Shown piece after piece: positions 36,892 to 52,031 of a DNA stretch of 64,000 nucleotides; within the stretch, counting starts at the first letter, position 1; every line of letters begins with the position of its first letter. A program made the position numbers and the translations under genes. The stretch is from Phycomyces nitens (Eukaryota > Mucoromycota > Mucoromycetes > Mucorales > Phycomycetaceae), in assembly GCA_022702545.1 (NCBI GenBank), contig JAHRBC010000001.1, forward strand, positions 5,580,001 through 5,644,000, in the 5' to 3' direction. Below the pieces are notes generated by a model. It had not been told where the DNA came from. It saw only the letters and a program-made list of their open reading frames with translations, and made no database searches.

Positions 36892-39042
36892 ATGGACACC
36901 TTGACCACAACCACCTTTTCATCACCACTGCCCATTCGGCACCCCGCAGTGATTACCCACCTTGTATTTATGAGCTTTAGTTTTCTCGGCTGCTACCCAG
37001 TCGCGCTCATCCAGGGCACGCGTTGCCATCCCAACCGTCATTTTATTGCGATTGGACTAGGAACGATGTTTGCCTTGATCGGATCCATCGCAGGTCTCTG
37101 GATGCCAATGACCTCCTCGGGATCTCTAGTGCCAATTCTTGTGGCCCTAGTTGGAGGCCTATTGATGGTTTTGGTATTGATGCAAATTGTTGTCGGTCTT
37201 AATATGACCCGACGCAGTCTCGATCTCCACAGACTGCCGCCGTATTTGCACACGTCCTGGTTACCACGTTGGTGTGGAAATTTTCCAGCCAAAAGCCATC
37301 TTATAATAGGCTGGTCCGTATTAGTAGTAGCGAGCATCTACCTCCTCTTGACCATTATCCTCTTTACCGAGAGTTGTGCCGGATTTCCCCATAGCCATTG
37401 GGTGCTGCCAATGGGAATGGGCAGTGGACTTTTGGCCTATGGAACCTTGGCCCTGCTGCACCTTGTCGGCATCCTTACTCTTCCACGTTCCTCTACGCCT
37501 GAATACTTTGAGGGTGTTTTGATCACCCTGTGGGGATTTATCAACCTCTTTATGGCAGGTGTGTTTGGACCATCTTGACAGAGACAGACAAGGGACTAAA
37601 AAAAAAGATGCTTTATTAGATACAGCGCTTCTGGGGTCAGATTGGTTGGTTGGGAATCTTGGTCTGTTGTGGTTTACAGGAGGCCTGTTTTCGATAACCA
37701 TCAGTGTCCAGACATGGATGCCTGCAATGCGAGAGAGAAATATTATGAATTCAGTCATACTGTGCCTGACTGGAAGAGGTAAAACAAAGTAAAGCAAAAC
37801 AAAGCAAAACAAAACAAATAAGCAGCCAAATATTGATATTTGTCTGTAGCCATCATGGGCAGTCTGACAATAGAAGCAGCATACTCCACCCAGGTCCAGG
37901 TCGCACTAGGCTATGTTTGTATTGTGGGATCAGTTGGACGTGCATTACAGATCACATTCCGCAAGTCACCATCCGACAACCTTCCCCGTCTACTGCCTGG
38001 TGGAGAGCTAGAAGACGAAGACCTGGATAGCCAGCAAGATGTGTATTCTCAGCCATGTCGTCACAAATCCATCTTTGCCTCAATAACCATAGTGTGTGGA
38101 ATGCTGTCCTGTCTGATGGCCATGGCAGCAGGAGTACTGCTGATGGGAGCCACACCAGGATGGATACAGCGGGTGTCGCTGATCTGCAACGACCCTTCAA
38201 CATACGTGAACCTCTTGTTTGCCGCAACATTCTTATGGGCCACATATATCATCCTAATGTCCACAATCTACAAGACCACCCAAAAGTCCCCAGAGTACGA
38301 GTGTATTGGAATGGATGATGTCAGCTATGGACAGCCCAAATGGACAACCCTTTCCTCAGTGGCAGTGGCAGTAGGAGTGTCAGCCGGATCAGCCAATGGA
38401 GAGAGTCCTGACGAGATGACCAGGACAGAGATAGAGCAGAGCAAGCTATACGAAGAGCGCCGAGATGTCCGGAGAAGTCGGTCCCTGCCTTTGCGCGCAT
38501 CTCGCTCATGGTTTGTCAGGCCAGAGGAAGCCGAACCTCCCCTTCGGCCATCGCAGTATAGAGCCAAGCGCCGATCGCTCCTCATCCAATCGCCACACCC
38601 AGACAACCCAACCACACGTTCTCGGTCATCATCATCGTTTGGTGTAGGAGGAGTGCTGCCAGACAGCGTACTGGATATTGCCAACACTACCACCACCCGG
38701 CCGTCATCCTGGCACACCCCAAGTGCCACCATGTCAGCAGCATCAAACAGCGGATCTTCTGTTTCATTTGAAGCGCCACACACTCCAGATCAGAAGCGAG
38801 TAGTCATCTTCTCGGTCGAGGATTCTGGAGACACGGTCGAGTCCGTGGATTACAAGTCGATCAGAAAGACAGAGAGTGGCAAGAGGAGAGAGAGACAAAA
38901 GGGCAAACGGCGGCGAACACCAGACAGCCCAGGACTGGGACACGATGGTGATGCGAGTAATAGCTGTAGTTCATCAGAAGAAAGAAGTGTAGCAAAGTAT
39001 TATTCTAGTGAGCGAAACAGCAGCGATAGCCATGTACCCTAA
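36892..39042 (+). CDS. Ytp1-like multi-pass membrane protein
   Basis: Exons 36892-37558, 37626-37778 and 37850-39042 (introns 67 and 71 bp) give 670 residues. The first intron was placed by a GTGTGT donor and a GACTAA branch before GATACAG. It joins GFINLFMA to ALLGSDWLVGNLGLLWFTGG and removes an apparent frameshift. About ten hydrophobic helices fall in two groups, before and after residue 275. The second group (GSLTIEAAYSTQVQVALGY, AAGVLLMGATPGW, NLLFAATFLWATYIILMS) follows the pattern of the Ytp1/DUF2427 family of fungal membrane proteins, with cytochrome-b561-like topology. The last 250 residues are a Ser/Arg-rich, highly charged cytoplasmic tail. The function of the family is poorly defined. 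Membrane topology is clear; family assignment is moderately sure. Confidence 0.75.
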
Positions 39043-39639
39043 TGATGACACCATTCTTCCCTTCAATGTATATTTCCTTTTCTCACATACCTCTTTCATA
39101 TCCTCAACTTCATTCAAATAATAACAATAGTAAATAAATACCATTTTGATATATTAAGAAAACACAAGAGTGTATGTAAATTATGTAAATTATGTATATA
39201 GATATATTCAATTGGTTTGTATTGTGCAAAAATGATGGTCTGGATCGGCCATCTTTCTCCTAAAAATAAAATAAAATAAAATAAAAGAATGCAGAAAAAG
39301 GGAGCCATTATAAAATCCACTGGTCTTGCACGTTTTGCGCATCTGTACAGCACAGCACAATATATAAGCTCTATTCTCATTTCAGCACACAAAATGACCC
39401 CAGACACATGGCATAAGCATTTTTTTTGTAAAGGGGATATATTCAGGGCTAGCCCTTTTGGCCAAGAATTAGAGATGTAATATCCCAATCATGATCTATT
39501 GGTCTACTATTTGTTTAATGAAAATATCGATTGTCGTGCAATTGAAATGTACAGAAATATGATTTAATGATTGCAAAAAAGAAGAAGAAGAAGTCTAGTC
39601 TACGATCTCTTGGTAGAGGAGCTCTATAGAACAATCGGG
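39043..39639. other. Intergenic region between convergent genes
   Basis: The 3' flanks of the Ytp1-like gene and the MAP kinase gene, with an (AAAAT)n run near 39262-39285. No gene was supported. Confidence 0.5.
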
Positions 39640-41309
<1,670 letters not shown>

Positions 41310-41763
41310 TCTGTGTGATGCTTTGAATAAAGAGATTCGCTTATTCGGGGATGCAAATGGCACATGTGTATAATTGAAACTGATATATTATTTATATTAT
41401 TGGTGGTGCACAGAGGAAGATGGAGGTTCATTTGCCATATTTGACTAGCCTTTCATTTGCACATCCCAAAAATAGAAAGAGCTAGAAAAGAGGGGGAGAC
41501 AAAGCCAAAGGGGATAAAGGGGATGAAATATTAGAGTGAAATATATACGAAATGGGCCAATCACAGGCCCCAACTTATTTACCAACTTTTTTCATTTAAG
41601 GAATAGTAGCTAAAAGTGCCAACTCCAAAGCACGACCAAAAAAAATAATCTTATAAAAATAGCCAATAGGGTGCTCCAAACATATATACATATAAAAAAA
41701 AGAACATATTTTGGCTATTTTTCTCCAACCCAAAAAAATCTTGGTCTTTCTTTCCTCATTCCT
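41310..41763. promoter_or_regulatory. Shared divergent promoter of MAPK and photoreceptor genes
   Basis: Only 454 bp separate the two start codons. A GGCCAATCACAGG sequence (CCAAT-box type) lies near 41552-41566, and short AT-rich stretches lie closer to the photoreceptor start. No other gene fits here. Co-regulation is possible but not shown by sequence alone. Confidence 0.5.
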
Positions 41764-44023
41764 ATGGATTCCTACTCATCTTACCCTCAACCTACCGAGG
41801 CCCAGAAACCATTTCCTGGGCAGCAGACTCAGTTCCAGGATGTGCCTTCACACCCATTTTTTGACGTTGTTCAGGAACAGAGTCAACAAATGGTTTCCAA
41901 GGCAGGCGAGCCCCAGGTGGCCTTTGACCTTCAGCCTGGAACACCAGTGCCTGCTCCAACTACTACTGCACCTCTCTCGGGATTCTACTCTAGTTCTGGC
42001 TTTGACATGATTGGAATCCTGTCTCGTCTGGTCAACCGGTAAACTTGGCTCTCTAGCTGTCTATTTACTTATTTACTTAATAACTAACATTTGATATCCT
42101 AGTCCAAACCCTCAAATCAATGTCGGGCCTATCGATATGTCGTGCTCTTTCTTGGTCACAGATGCCCGTCAATACGATCATCCAATTGTCTATTGCTCTC
42201 CAACATTCGAACATTTGACAGGCTACAAGGGGTCTGAGATCCTTGGTCGCAACTGCCGCTTCCTTCAAGCACCCGATGGCCGAGTGACAAGCGGTTCTCG
42301 CAGACAGCACACAGACAACCAGGCAGTCTACCATCTCAAAGCCCAGATGCTTCAGAGTAACGAACATCAGGCGAGCATCATCAACTATCGCAAGGGTGGA
42401 CAGGTCAGGAACTTCTTCTTTTATTATTATCGACAAGCAATAGTTGTAAACAGATTTTTTTGGTTTATTATAGGCCTTTGTCAATCTAATCACTGTCATT
42501 CCAATCTGCAACGAGTTCAACGAGGTTGCATTCTTTGTTGGGCTCCAGGTTGACTTGGTGGAGCAGCCCAATGCTATTCTTGAAAAGATGAAGGGTAAGT
42601 AAATCCCAGCCATAAACCACATTTGCCAACATTTGTTTCTAGACGGTACCTACCTTGTCAACTACCAGCAGATGAACATGGTGCCATATATTCCGGGTGC
42701 AAGTAAGTCTAAACACCACGCGGCTATTGTACTAATCATCTCAATCTACCACTAGACACATCATCCGAGCCTGTGGATGACTACTTTAGAGAAATCCCTG
42801 CCGTTGCCTCCCCGGCTAGCGAGGGTCTCAACAACCAGGAGATCTTGAGCCTCGTCCAGTGCTCTGGAGAGAACGAACAGCAGCTCCAACAAGAGTGGAA
42901 CAAACTGCTGCTCGAACACTCTGAGGATTTCATTCACGTCCTGTCTCTCAAGGGATTCTTCCTCTACTGCTCTCGGTCTTCGTCTGGTCTTCTTGAACAT
43001 GACCCCGAAGAACTGGTTGGCCACTCGCTTAGTTCAATCTGCCACCCTTCTGATATTGTGCCCGTCATGCGTGAGATCAAGGAAGCTGCTAGCGACAGTG
43101 AAAAGGTCGTCAACCTCATCTACCGTGTTCGTCGCAAGTACTCTGGCTACATGTGGATGGAGTGCCAAGGAAAGCTCCATGTTGATCAGAGCAAGGGACG
43201 CAAGTGTCTTATCTTGGCTGGCCGTGAGCGTCCAATGTACAATCTTCCTCGCAAGGAGCTGATGCAATACGGTGGCGTTGGTACTGGTTCCGAGTTCTGG
43301 GTCAAGGCCAGTCTGAATGGTCTCTATCTCCATGTGTCGAGTACCAGTGATGAGGTGGTTGGTTACTCGGCTGACTTCCTTGTCGGTGCATCGATCTTCC
43401 GCTATGTTCTTGATAAAGAGGTTCATGAAATCACACGTGCGTTGGCTACTGTCAAAAAAGGACAGATTTGTAACCTCGAGCACACCATGCAAAACAACAA
43501 GGGACAATATGTGCCTGTGATATCTACCTTTTACCCTGGAGATGGCTCTGTTGGACAAACCCCTGGATTTGCCCTTATTCAGATTCGAGCCAAAGATGCC
43601 GGTGCTGATTCTGTTCAGTCTTTTACAGATGATGTGTCCATGTCAGATTTGGGTGAGGAAGTGGATGAGAATATGTTTTCTGAACTGGAAACTGTTCGTG
43701 GCACCAGCTGGCAATATGAACTCCATCAGCTCCAGGTGGCCAATCAAAAGTTGCGCGAACAGCTCGAGAATCTGGCCAACCCAAAGCGCAGAAAGGTAAA
43801 GATACTTGTAAGATATATATATATCTTTTGTCTAATGCATTTTCTATAGCAAAAGAAGAAGAAGTCTGTGGCATCTGATGTTCCAAAGATGTGTGCCCAG
43901 TGCCAATCCAAGGATTCTCCCGAATGGCGCAAGGGTCCCAACGGACCAAAAGAACTCTGCAATGCATGTGGCCTGCGCTACGCAAAATCAATTTCTGCAA
44001 AAACCACTGCAATGGAGACATAA
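41764..44023 (+). CDS. wc-1: White-collar-1-type blue-light photoreceptor and GATA transcription factor
   Basis: Six exons (41764-42038, 42103-42403, 42474-42594, 42643-42702, 42756-43795, 43850-44023) give 656 residues. The N-terminus (1-90) is Gln/Pro-rich. The LOV domain (about 95-225) contains the flavin-adduct signature GRNCRFLQAPDG, with the reactive Cys near 143, and the IINYRKGGQAFVNLI strand. Two more PAS domains follow (about 305-410 and 430-545). A basic patch, NPKRRKQKKKK, precedes a C-terminal GATA zinc finger (Cys 614, 617, 636 and 639, spacing C-x2-C-x18-C-x2-C). This is the domain order of Neurospora WC-1 and the Mucorales WcoA/MadA proteins, which sense blue light and control phototropism and carotenogenesis. 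It is shorter than Neurospora WC-1. Which Mucorales paralogue it is cannot be decided here. The donor of intron 2 is a weak GTCAGG. Confidence 0.97.
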
Positions 44024-44037
44024 TGCAAGGCTAAAGT

Positions 44038-44200
44038 ATAATAATAATAATAATAATAACGAGGGGAATATGTAGCACAGCTGTATATACATCTTTTTTT
44101 TTAGCATGGCTGCCTTTATCTCTAGCACATTTGAATCTATATATCTATCAATCAATTCAATTCAATTCAATTCAATTCAATTCAACTCAATTCAATCAAT
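44038..44200. repeat. (AAT)n and (ATTCA)n microsatellites after the photoreceptor gene
   Basis: An (AAT)n run at 44038-44060 and about eight copies of a TCAAT/ATTCA pentamer at 44149-44198, in the 3' flank. Confidence 0.85.
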
Positions 44201-46231
44201 ATTCTTTTTTGTGTTGCAAAATACATTTACTCTTTGCCAAAAATACATGCCATTTTCCATTCTTACTACATTCATCAGAGATAAAGAGTGGCTTGTTTTC
44301 CCTTGTCAAACAAACCTAAAGTTTGGTACAAAAGAAATCACTGATTGTCCTACCTTGCAACCCACTCTCAAGTGTGTGAATAGATATCATTCAATAAAGC
44401 TATATACATGCTTACTCTTACAAGGTTATTAACCACAGATATTATTGGTGTCTAGACTTTTCTATTATTCTTAATCCAGTAAAACAAGAAACCATAATAC
44501 TAAAGGAATAAATAAACGCCTTTTGCATGTTGGTCCGAGTTTCTCAACAGCCCTCGAGCTAGGATATGTTACACTCATTTTGACACGGATTTAATAGATA
44601 TTTATAGAAAGTGTAGCTACAGACTAGCCAACGAACGCACAGAGCAATAAAGGCCAATTGGAAGCATATCTTAAATCAAAGCACACACACATACACACAC
44701 ACATATATACATATGTCTGTAAGTGCAACGGAATAACGTATTCCGGTCTGGCCAAAGTACAAAGTGTTTGTGTGCAAGTGGTCTTGGAATATATACTAAT
44801 TGTGCTCGCCAATTAGCATGACATAAAGATATTATTTGCCAACATCTTTATAAAGTCTAGACTTTTGGTTTTTCCCACCGGTTTAAAACCAGAACAAAAG
44901 TTGCAGTCTAGCACAAGTTTGCAATCATATAAATGGAAATGGGAATATAGATGGTGGGGGATTTTTTTTAAAGCCTACTCGACAGTAGGAATGCAACCCA
45001 CTTGGGTAAAAGATATCTAGTCATTGGACATTAATATACAATGACCAAATTGCTTGTAAAAATAAAATATACTTATTCTTCCAAAGGGAGATTTGTACAA
45101 AAATGAATAAATGATCAAGTTGATTTTTATCAAAAATAATCTAAACAACCATCTAACCCCAAGACACGAGAGAAATATAGATGGCAAAGATTGTAATTTC
45201 CAAGAGATTGAAACACTCTGAACAATCTTTATTGTCGGGATTTTTAAAAATGTCATCTCTTGAAAACCAGTCGCATAATTGTGACTGCGCGTACCTGATC
45301 ATCCAAGTTCCTGGCTCAAACGCACTTTTGAAAACTGTGATTCAAAGTTTCACTGCGAGTGTAATTAGATTAAGATGTCTTGGAGTGAAAAATAGCCCAA
45401 GACAAGACTGCCTTTAATACAGTTATCTACAGGTCTCTAGACACCAAAATCCATGGCTTGTCTGAGCATATTAAATTATCAGTCGAATAAATTAAAGATT
45501 ATTCAACCAGATTTCCAGTTTTATTAGAAATTGAAACAAATTCAAAAAATAAACCAATGTTTAAATCCAAAAGACAACAAGAATAATGTAAGCCAAGGAG
45601 CCTCTCACCCAAGGAAACAAGGATTATTGGTTTAAATAGCCAACTAGACTCTAGAAACAATGTCTTTATCTTTATCCTTCTCTTTACATTTCAATCACTG
45701 CTCACAAAATATCAACATTCAAGAGATGTCCAGTGTCTCACGATGACTAGTTTGACTTGTAGACATTTTAAAGTAACCTTGCCAATACATCCAGAGCCAC
45801 TTGTCTCTCTAGTTATCATTAAAAGCTAAATTACCTTATAATATTGATAAATCATATCAATTCACTCTGTATAATTCATCACTTTTAGATGGGCGCCCAA
45901 AACATTTTGTAAGAATATCCTCATCAGCGAATATTGGATCTTTATAGCAGTAGATATCTATTTGTTATGGATAGTATCCAAGCCTGCTTTGCTGCAACAG
46001 AACATGCAATAGCAAGAACCAAGATAAATCCTCCCTTTTTTTTATTTTATTAATCCACCTCTCTATAATGGCGGAGTTGATCCACACACTGCGTCATCAG
46101 GAAACTTGACTTTCTGCCGCGCGTTCGTCGACGGGATAGCGCAACTTACGTACGTTGGTTTGCAGGACACGACCTAAATCCCTCTTTTTTTTTTATATAT
46201 CTTTGTCTCCCAATTAACCACCACAACCACC
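44201..46231. other. Intergenic region
   Basis: Two kilobases of AT-rich DNA upstream of the proteasome gene. An (AC)n run lies near 44683-44703. Small open frames (for example 45181-45417) show no motif or splice context. A GC-rich stretch at 46108-46150 just upstream of the proteasome start probably belongs to its promoter. Confidence 0.5.
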
Positions 46232-47529
46232 ATGGTAAACCGACAATTTTTCTCAAAATGTCTTTATTAAACAGCTCAAACCCCTTTTAAATATCTGGTA
46301 CCTGTAGTTCCGAAACCAATACGACAACGATGTCTCAACATGGTCGCCACAGGGACGTATCCATCAGGTCGAATATGCAGTAGAAGCTGTCAAGCAGGGC
46401 TCGGCTGCCATTGGCCTCAAAAATAAAAAATACGCGATCTTGTTGGCTCTCAAGGTAAAGACACGCCAAGACAAAGCACAAGGGATACACATATATAGTG
46501 CTTGGCCCAATTGAGTTTGCAACATCAACTCACCCAACCTTACTTTGGGCTCGGATTCATCTAGCGTTCATCAGACGAACTTGCATCTTACCAGAAAAAG
46601 CTGATCAAGATTGACGATCACATGGGAATTGGAATTGCAGGCTTGACATCTGATGCACGTGTATTGAGGTATCCATTCTTTAAATATTTATATATCTTGA
46701 GGATCGGAAGAATCCGTTGGTCTGATAAAGAAATACTAGTAACTTTATGCGTACTGAAGCCATGCGCTCCAAGATGCTGTACGACAGACCTTTGCCAGTA
46801 CAGAGAATTGTGGCTGCCATTGCCGACAGTAAGGACGATTTTTTTCCCTTCATTTGCATGAATTAGCCATGTATTTATAATATACATTGATCCCAATGGC
46901 ATCTCATACCTTGTGCGATAAATTAGAGGCTCAGGTCAACACCCAGCAGTACGGTCGTAGACCTTATGGTGTTGGACTCTTGGTGATTGGATATGATGTA
47001 AGAAGAGCAATCTAGAGGGAAAGTGCTGTATGATTTATCTATTATTGTCTACCAGGAAACTGGTCCTCACTTGTTTGAGTGCTCTCCTTCCGGAACCTGT
47101 TTCGAATACCATGCCATGTCAATTGGTGCACGATCCCAGTCTGCCAAAACTTACCTTGAGAGCCATTACCAGGAATTTGCCAATGGTATGTAAAATGGCA
47201 CATGTGTATATGAGTCGAGAGATTGAGTGTTATTGCACTATATAGAATCCTTGCAAGAGTTGGTTCGCCATGGCCTCCAGGCTTTACGCGACACCCTCCA
47301 GCAGGACAAGGAGCTTAATATTCACAACACTTCGCTTGGAATTGTGGGTGAGAACAAGGAATTTGAAATCATCGAGGGAGAGGCATTGCAACAGTATTTG
47401 GACCTTTTGGGTGAGGAGACTGGCAGAACACGTCGTTCTGCAGCTGGTGTCAGTGCTTCTGACTCGGTGGCAGCTGAGGGTCAGACAACCACGGATGCCA
47501 GTGGTGTTGCTCCCATGGAAACTGATTAA
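46232..47529 (+). CDS. PRE5: 20S proteasome subunit alpha (PSMA1/Pre5 type)
   Basis: Exons 46232-46234, 46308-46454, 46565-46668, 46740-46828, 46927-46997, 47056-47185 and 47246-47529 total 828 nt (275 residues). The start [20 protein letters not shown] is the near-invariant N-terminus of the alpha subunit called PSMA1 in animals and Pre5 in yeast. Other family blocks are [44 protein letters not shown] and [16 protein letters not shown]. Unusually, the first intron (73 bp) follows the ATG directly, so exon 1 contributes only the initiator Met. The extended C-terminus is Ala/Thr/Ser-rich and acidic. The subunit forms part of the outer alpha ring that gates the proteolytic chamber. It is not itself catalytic. 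Confidence 0.97.
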
Positions 47530-47648
47530 ATCTAAACACACACACATAAAACAAAACAACAGGAGACAATATCGGTAGGGCTTATTTTATTCCCACAACA
47601 ATACATCCATATTCCATTTTGGAGGGCAAAAATACGAACAAGCCAAGA

Positions 47649-47863
47649 GAGAGAGAGAGAGAGAGAGAGAGTGCTTTTTTTACATGATAAAAAGATTGCT
47701 GTTTTTTTTTAATGAGAGGTTTAAGATTTTATAACAAGGGTAAATGAAAGTAGAAGGCTTCTTTTTGAAAAAAGTTTGTTTATACACAGTGAGAATGGTG
47801 AGAAATATAGATATTTTCTTTTTTAAAAGGGTTTGCAATATATATATATATATATATATATAT
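47649..47863. repeat. (GA)n and (TA)n microsatellites between convergent genes
   Basis: A (GA)n run of about 12 units at 47648-47671 and a (TA)n run of about 12 units at 47839-47863 lie in the 338-bp gap between the proteasome and FGAM synthase stop codons. Confidence 0.9.
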
Positions 47864-47867
47864 GCAT

Positions 47868-50800
47868 TTAAAAGTTTGTTCCAACCCACGCACGGGCATT
47901 GCGGAACATTCTGAGCCAAGGACCAACCTGTCCCCAGTTCTCTTCAGCAGGGTACCAAGAGTTGCTCTCCTTGAGAACGACACGCTCGGGATGTGGCATC
48001 ATGGCAAGGACACGGCCATTGGGAGTGCAGATACCAGTGATTGCATCAGGAGTACCATTCGGATTGTAAGGGTAACGCTGAGTAGGCTTGCCATAGTTAT
48101 CAACAAACCGGACACTGGCGAGGTTCTGTTTCTTGAACTTTTCAAAGTCTTGTTTGGATTTAAATGAGGCACGACCTTCACCGTGAGCAACAGCAATAGG
48201 AAATTTGGAGCCTTCCATTCCAGAGAAAAAGATTGAAGACGAATCTTCAATCTCGACCATGGAGGTACGGCCCTCAAACTGTTCACTCTCATTGCGCTGG
48301 AAGGTTGGCCAAGACTCTGCACCAGGAATCAGCTCGGCCAAGTTGCTAAGGAACTGGCAACCATTGCAGATACCAAGGGCAAATGTGTTTTCACGCTTGA
48401 AAAACTCGGTGAATTCGGCACGAGCATGGGGGTTCAAAAGAATGGACTTTGCCCAACCGGCACCAGCACCAAGGACATCACCGTATGAGAAACCACCACA
48501 GGCAGCAATGCCAACAAAGTCGCGCAAGGTAGTCTTTCCATCCATAATGTCAGTCATGTGAACATCGACAGCATCGAAGCCAGCCAGGTGGAAGGCAAAG
48601 GCCATCTCAATCTGACCATTTACACCTTGGTCACGGAGAATGGCAACACGAGGACGCCTGGCAGACTTGAAAGGAGCTGTGACATCCTTGGTGGGGTCAA
48701 AGGTCAATTGGTAGTGAAGTCCAGGGTCCTTGGAATCAAGAGCATTGTCATACTCTTGTTGGGCACACTCGGCATTGTCACGGGCAGACTGCATCAAGAA
48801 AGAGGTCTTAGACCAGGTACGGAAGAGGTTTATACGAGAATCAGTAAATACAATCTCATTCTTGTACTTGAAGGAAATGGTGTCCTTGTCGTCGTGTTCA
48901 GTCACAGCACCAATCTTGATCAGAGCCTCCTTGGGCAAACCAGCCTTGGTGGCAACGCTAATGAACTCTTCAAGACGACTATCCTCGACCTGAACAACGG
49001 CACCAAGTTCCTCATTATAGAGGGCAGCAACAATATCACCATCCTTTACAATAGAATCCAGGGTAATCTGGGCACCAACATGACCAGCAAAGCACATTTC
49101 GGTAATTGTGGAGAAAAGACCACCATCAGAGCGGTCATGGTAAGCCAAGACAAGACTTTTCTTGACATCACCCTTCTTGACAGCTTGCATGGCAGTAAAG
49201 AAGTTCTTGAGAAGAGCGGCATCCTCGACATCAGGGGCTTCCTGACCAATTTGCTTGTAGACCTGAGCAACAGAAGATCCACCAAGACGCTGTTTGCCCT
49301 TTGCGAGATCAATGAAAACCAAGGAGGTCTTTGCGCTGTTCTTGAGCTGAGGAGTAAAGGTCTTGTGGGTGTTGACGACGGGAGCAAAGCCGGTGATGAT
49401 GACAGAAAGAGGAGCAGTGACCTCATTGTTCTTACCATCCTTCTCCCACTTCATCTTCATGGACATGGAATCCTTGCCGACAGGAATTGCGATGCCAAGA
49501 GCAGGGCAGAGATCGAGACCGATGGCCTGAACAGCAGAGTAAAGACCAGCTCCCTCGCCGGCGTGATCAGCAGCACACATCCAGTTGGCAGAGAGTCTGA
49601 TGCGGCCAATGTCGGCAATATCAGCAGCAGCAAGGTTGGTGATTGATTCTCCAATGGCCATGCGAGCAGAAGCAGCAGGGGAGAGGAGAGCCAAGGGAGT
49701 ACGCTCACCCATGGCCATGGCCTCACCAGTAACAATATCAGTACCGAGGGAAGTGATGGTGACGGCCACGTCGGCAACTGGCACCTGCCAAGGACCAACA
49801 AATTGATCGCGAGCAACAAGGGCAGTGATTGAGCGATCGCCAATTGTGATCAGGAAAGACTTGGAGGCAACAGCGGGCAGCTGAAGCACACGGCTGGCGG
49901 CATCTTTGAGAGCGTCGGTGGTGCTCTTGACACCAGGCAAGTAAGAACGCAGGCTAGAGTCAAAAGCCTTGCGGAAGGGCTTGAGAGTTGTGGTGGTACG
50001 GGACATCTTGGGAGGCTTTCCGAACAAGACGGGCATTGGGAGGTCAATAGGGGTGGTATTGAGGAGAGGATCCTTGACAACAAGACGCTTCTCAGCAGTA
50101 GCCTTTCCTACGACAGCATAGGGGCAACGTTCGCGGGCACAAAACTCTTCAAACACCTTGATCTTCTGGGGAGATATGGCAGCTACATAGCGTTCCTGAG
50201 ACTCATTGCACCAAATCTCCATGGGCGACAAACTGGCATCATCACAAGGAACCTTGCGAAGATCAATTTCGGCACCAAGGTCACTGTCATGAACGATTTC
50301 GGGAAGGGCATTAGAAATACCACCGGCACCAACATCATGAACAGATTCAATAGGGTTGGCATCACCAAGAGCCGTACAGAAATCAATAACCTGCTGGGCA
50401 CGACGCTCCATCTCTGGGTTGTCGCGCTGAACAGAGGCAAAGTCAAGAGCGGCGCTGCTCTGACCAGAGGCCATGGAACTAGCAGCTCCACCACCGAGCC
50501 CGATAAGCATACTAGGACCACCAAACACAACAAGATGGGCACCAGGAGAAATCACCTTTTTGAGGACGTGTGCGGGACGAATGGTACCAAGACCACCGGC
50601 AATCATGATGGGCTTATGGTAGCCACGGACCTCTGAAGTGGTCTGGGACAGAGGAACAGTCTCGGCAAATGTACGAAAGTAACCAGCAAGAGCAGGTCGA
50701 CCAAACTCATTGTTAAAGGCAGCACCACCAAGAGGAGCTTCGATCATGATATCCAGGGCAGAGGCAACATGGCCAGGCTTACCAAAGTCTGTCTCCCAGG

Positions 50801-52031
50801 GCTGAATATTGTCGGGAATCAGCAAATTGGACACTGTGAATCCAACCAGACCAGCCTTGGGCTTTGATCCCTGACCAACAGCACCTTCATCACGGATCTC
50901 ACCACCTGAACCGGTAGCAGCACCAGGGAAAGGCGATACAGCAGTAGGATGGTTGTGGGTTTCGACCTAACAATTGATATTTAATAAATGAACTCTTTCC
51001 CCCTTCTCCTCCCCTCCACTATAGTTATATACCTTTGCAATAAAATGAACATCTTCCTCATAGTGCTCATACAGGTTTCCTGTAGAAGAAGAAGGAGCAA
51101 ACCGAGTGGCCTTTGATCCCTCGAGAACGGCGGCATTGTCGGAGTAAGCGGAGAGAGTGTACTGAGGGTTGAGTTGATGGGTGTGCTTGATCATGCCAAA
51201 TAGCGAATGGGGCTTGAGTTCGCCATCAATAGTCCAGTCTGCACCAAAGATCTTGTGGCGACAATGCTCTGAATTGACCTGGGCAAACATGAATAGCTCG
51301 ACATCTGTGGGGTTTCTACGGAGAGCATCACCAGAAGATGAACCAACAAAGGCATCGATCAGATAATCAATCTCGTCATTAGCCAATGCAAGACCAAGCT
51401 CACTGTTGGCCTTGACCAGCTTCTCTCGCGCAATCTTTGTGTCCTTGCTAGCCTGTCCGCTAAGAAGATCAACGACAGTCAAGGGTCCAGGAGAACCATG
51501 CTTGAAGATGGACTCATAGGCAGGGATTTCTGTGGCAATTGTCTGTGTCATACGGTCATGGACTGCATTGGACATGGCAGCCAATTCTGTAGAGGTGAGC
51601 TTGGAACCATCGGCCTTGACAACAAGGTAGGCTGCACCACGTTCAATGCGTTCGACAAAGGGATATAGCTTGCAGAGATGGGCAATGTTTGTTGCCTTTG
51701 ATGACCAAGGAGAGATCGTGCCAGGACGAGGAACTACGAGGATGACGGTGGCATTGGCAGGTTGTCCTTTGCCGGCCAAGAAGTTCTCGATTTGATTGAC
51801 ATGGTCAGTAGAGATAGGGTTTGAATCATAGCGCAGGAGATTCTTGAGGATCTTGGACTGCTCTGAAGATTGGTCTTTCAAGACAGCAAGAGTTGCAGAG
51901 TCCCTTGGAGATACAAAATGTGTGTGGAGAGCAGCGACTGCAGAAGCACCTGGGACTTGCTTCTGAATAGCCTTGAGGACTCTCTTTGACTTGAAATCCG
52001 AAAGAGACGAGGATCCTGCGAGTACCAACAT
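47868..52031 (-). CDS. ADE6: Phosphoribosylformylglycinamidine (FGAM) synthase
   Basis: Two exons, 51033-52031 and 47868-50966, joined by a 66-bp phase-0 intron, give 1365 residues, the expected size for the fused eukaryotic PurL type. Motifs in order are [19 protein letters not shown] and [20 protein letters not shown] across the splice junction, followed by [15 protein letters not shown]. Next come the repeated ATP-grasp-like PurM folds ([29 protein letters not shown]), and the C-terminal class I glutaminase domain with nucleophile motif GICNGCQFL and PHPER. The enzyme makes FGAM from FGAR, glutamine and ATP, the fourth step of purine synthesis, in the cytosol. It is the longest coding region in the window. 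A 362-codon antisense frame within it is a shadow. Confidence 0.98.

Noticed and set aside
37540..37640. Frameshift in the Ytp1-like gene
   Set aside because: A 67-bp intron with a GTGTGT donor and GACTAA branch explains the frame change and gives a natural protein.
48558..49646. 362-codon plus-strand open frame
   Set aside because: It lies wholly antisense to the FGAM synthase exon, whose motifs are unambiguous. No family motif; a codon-bias shadow.
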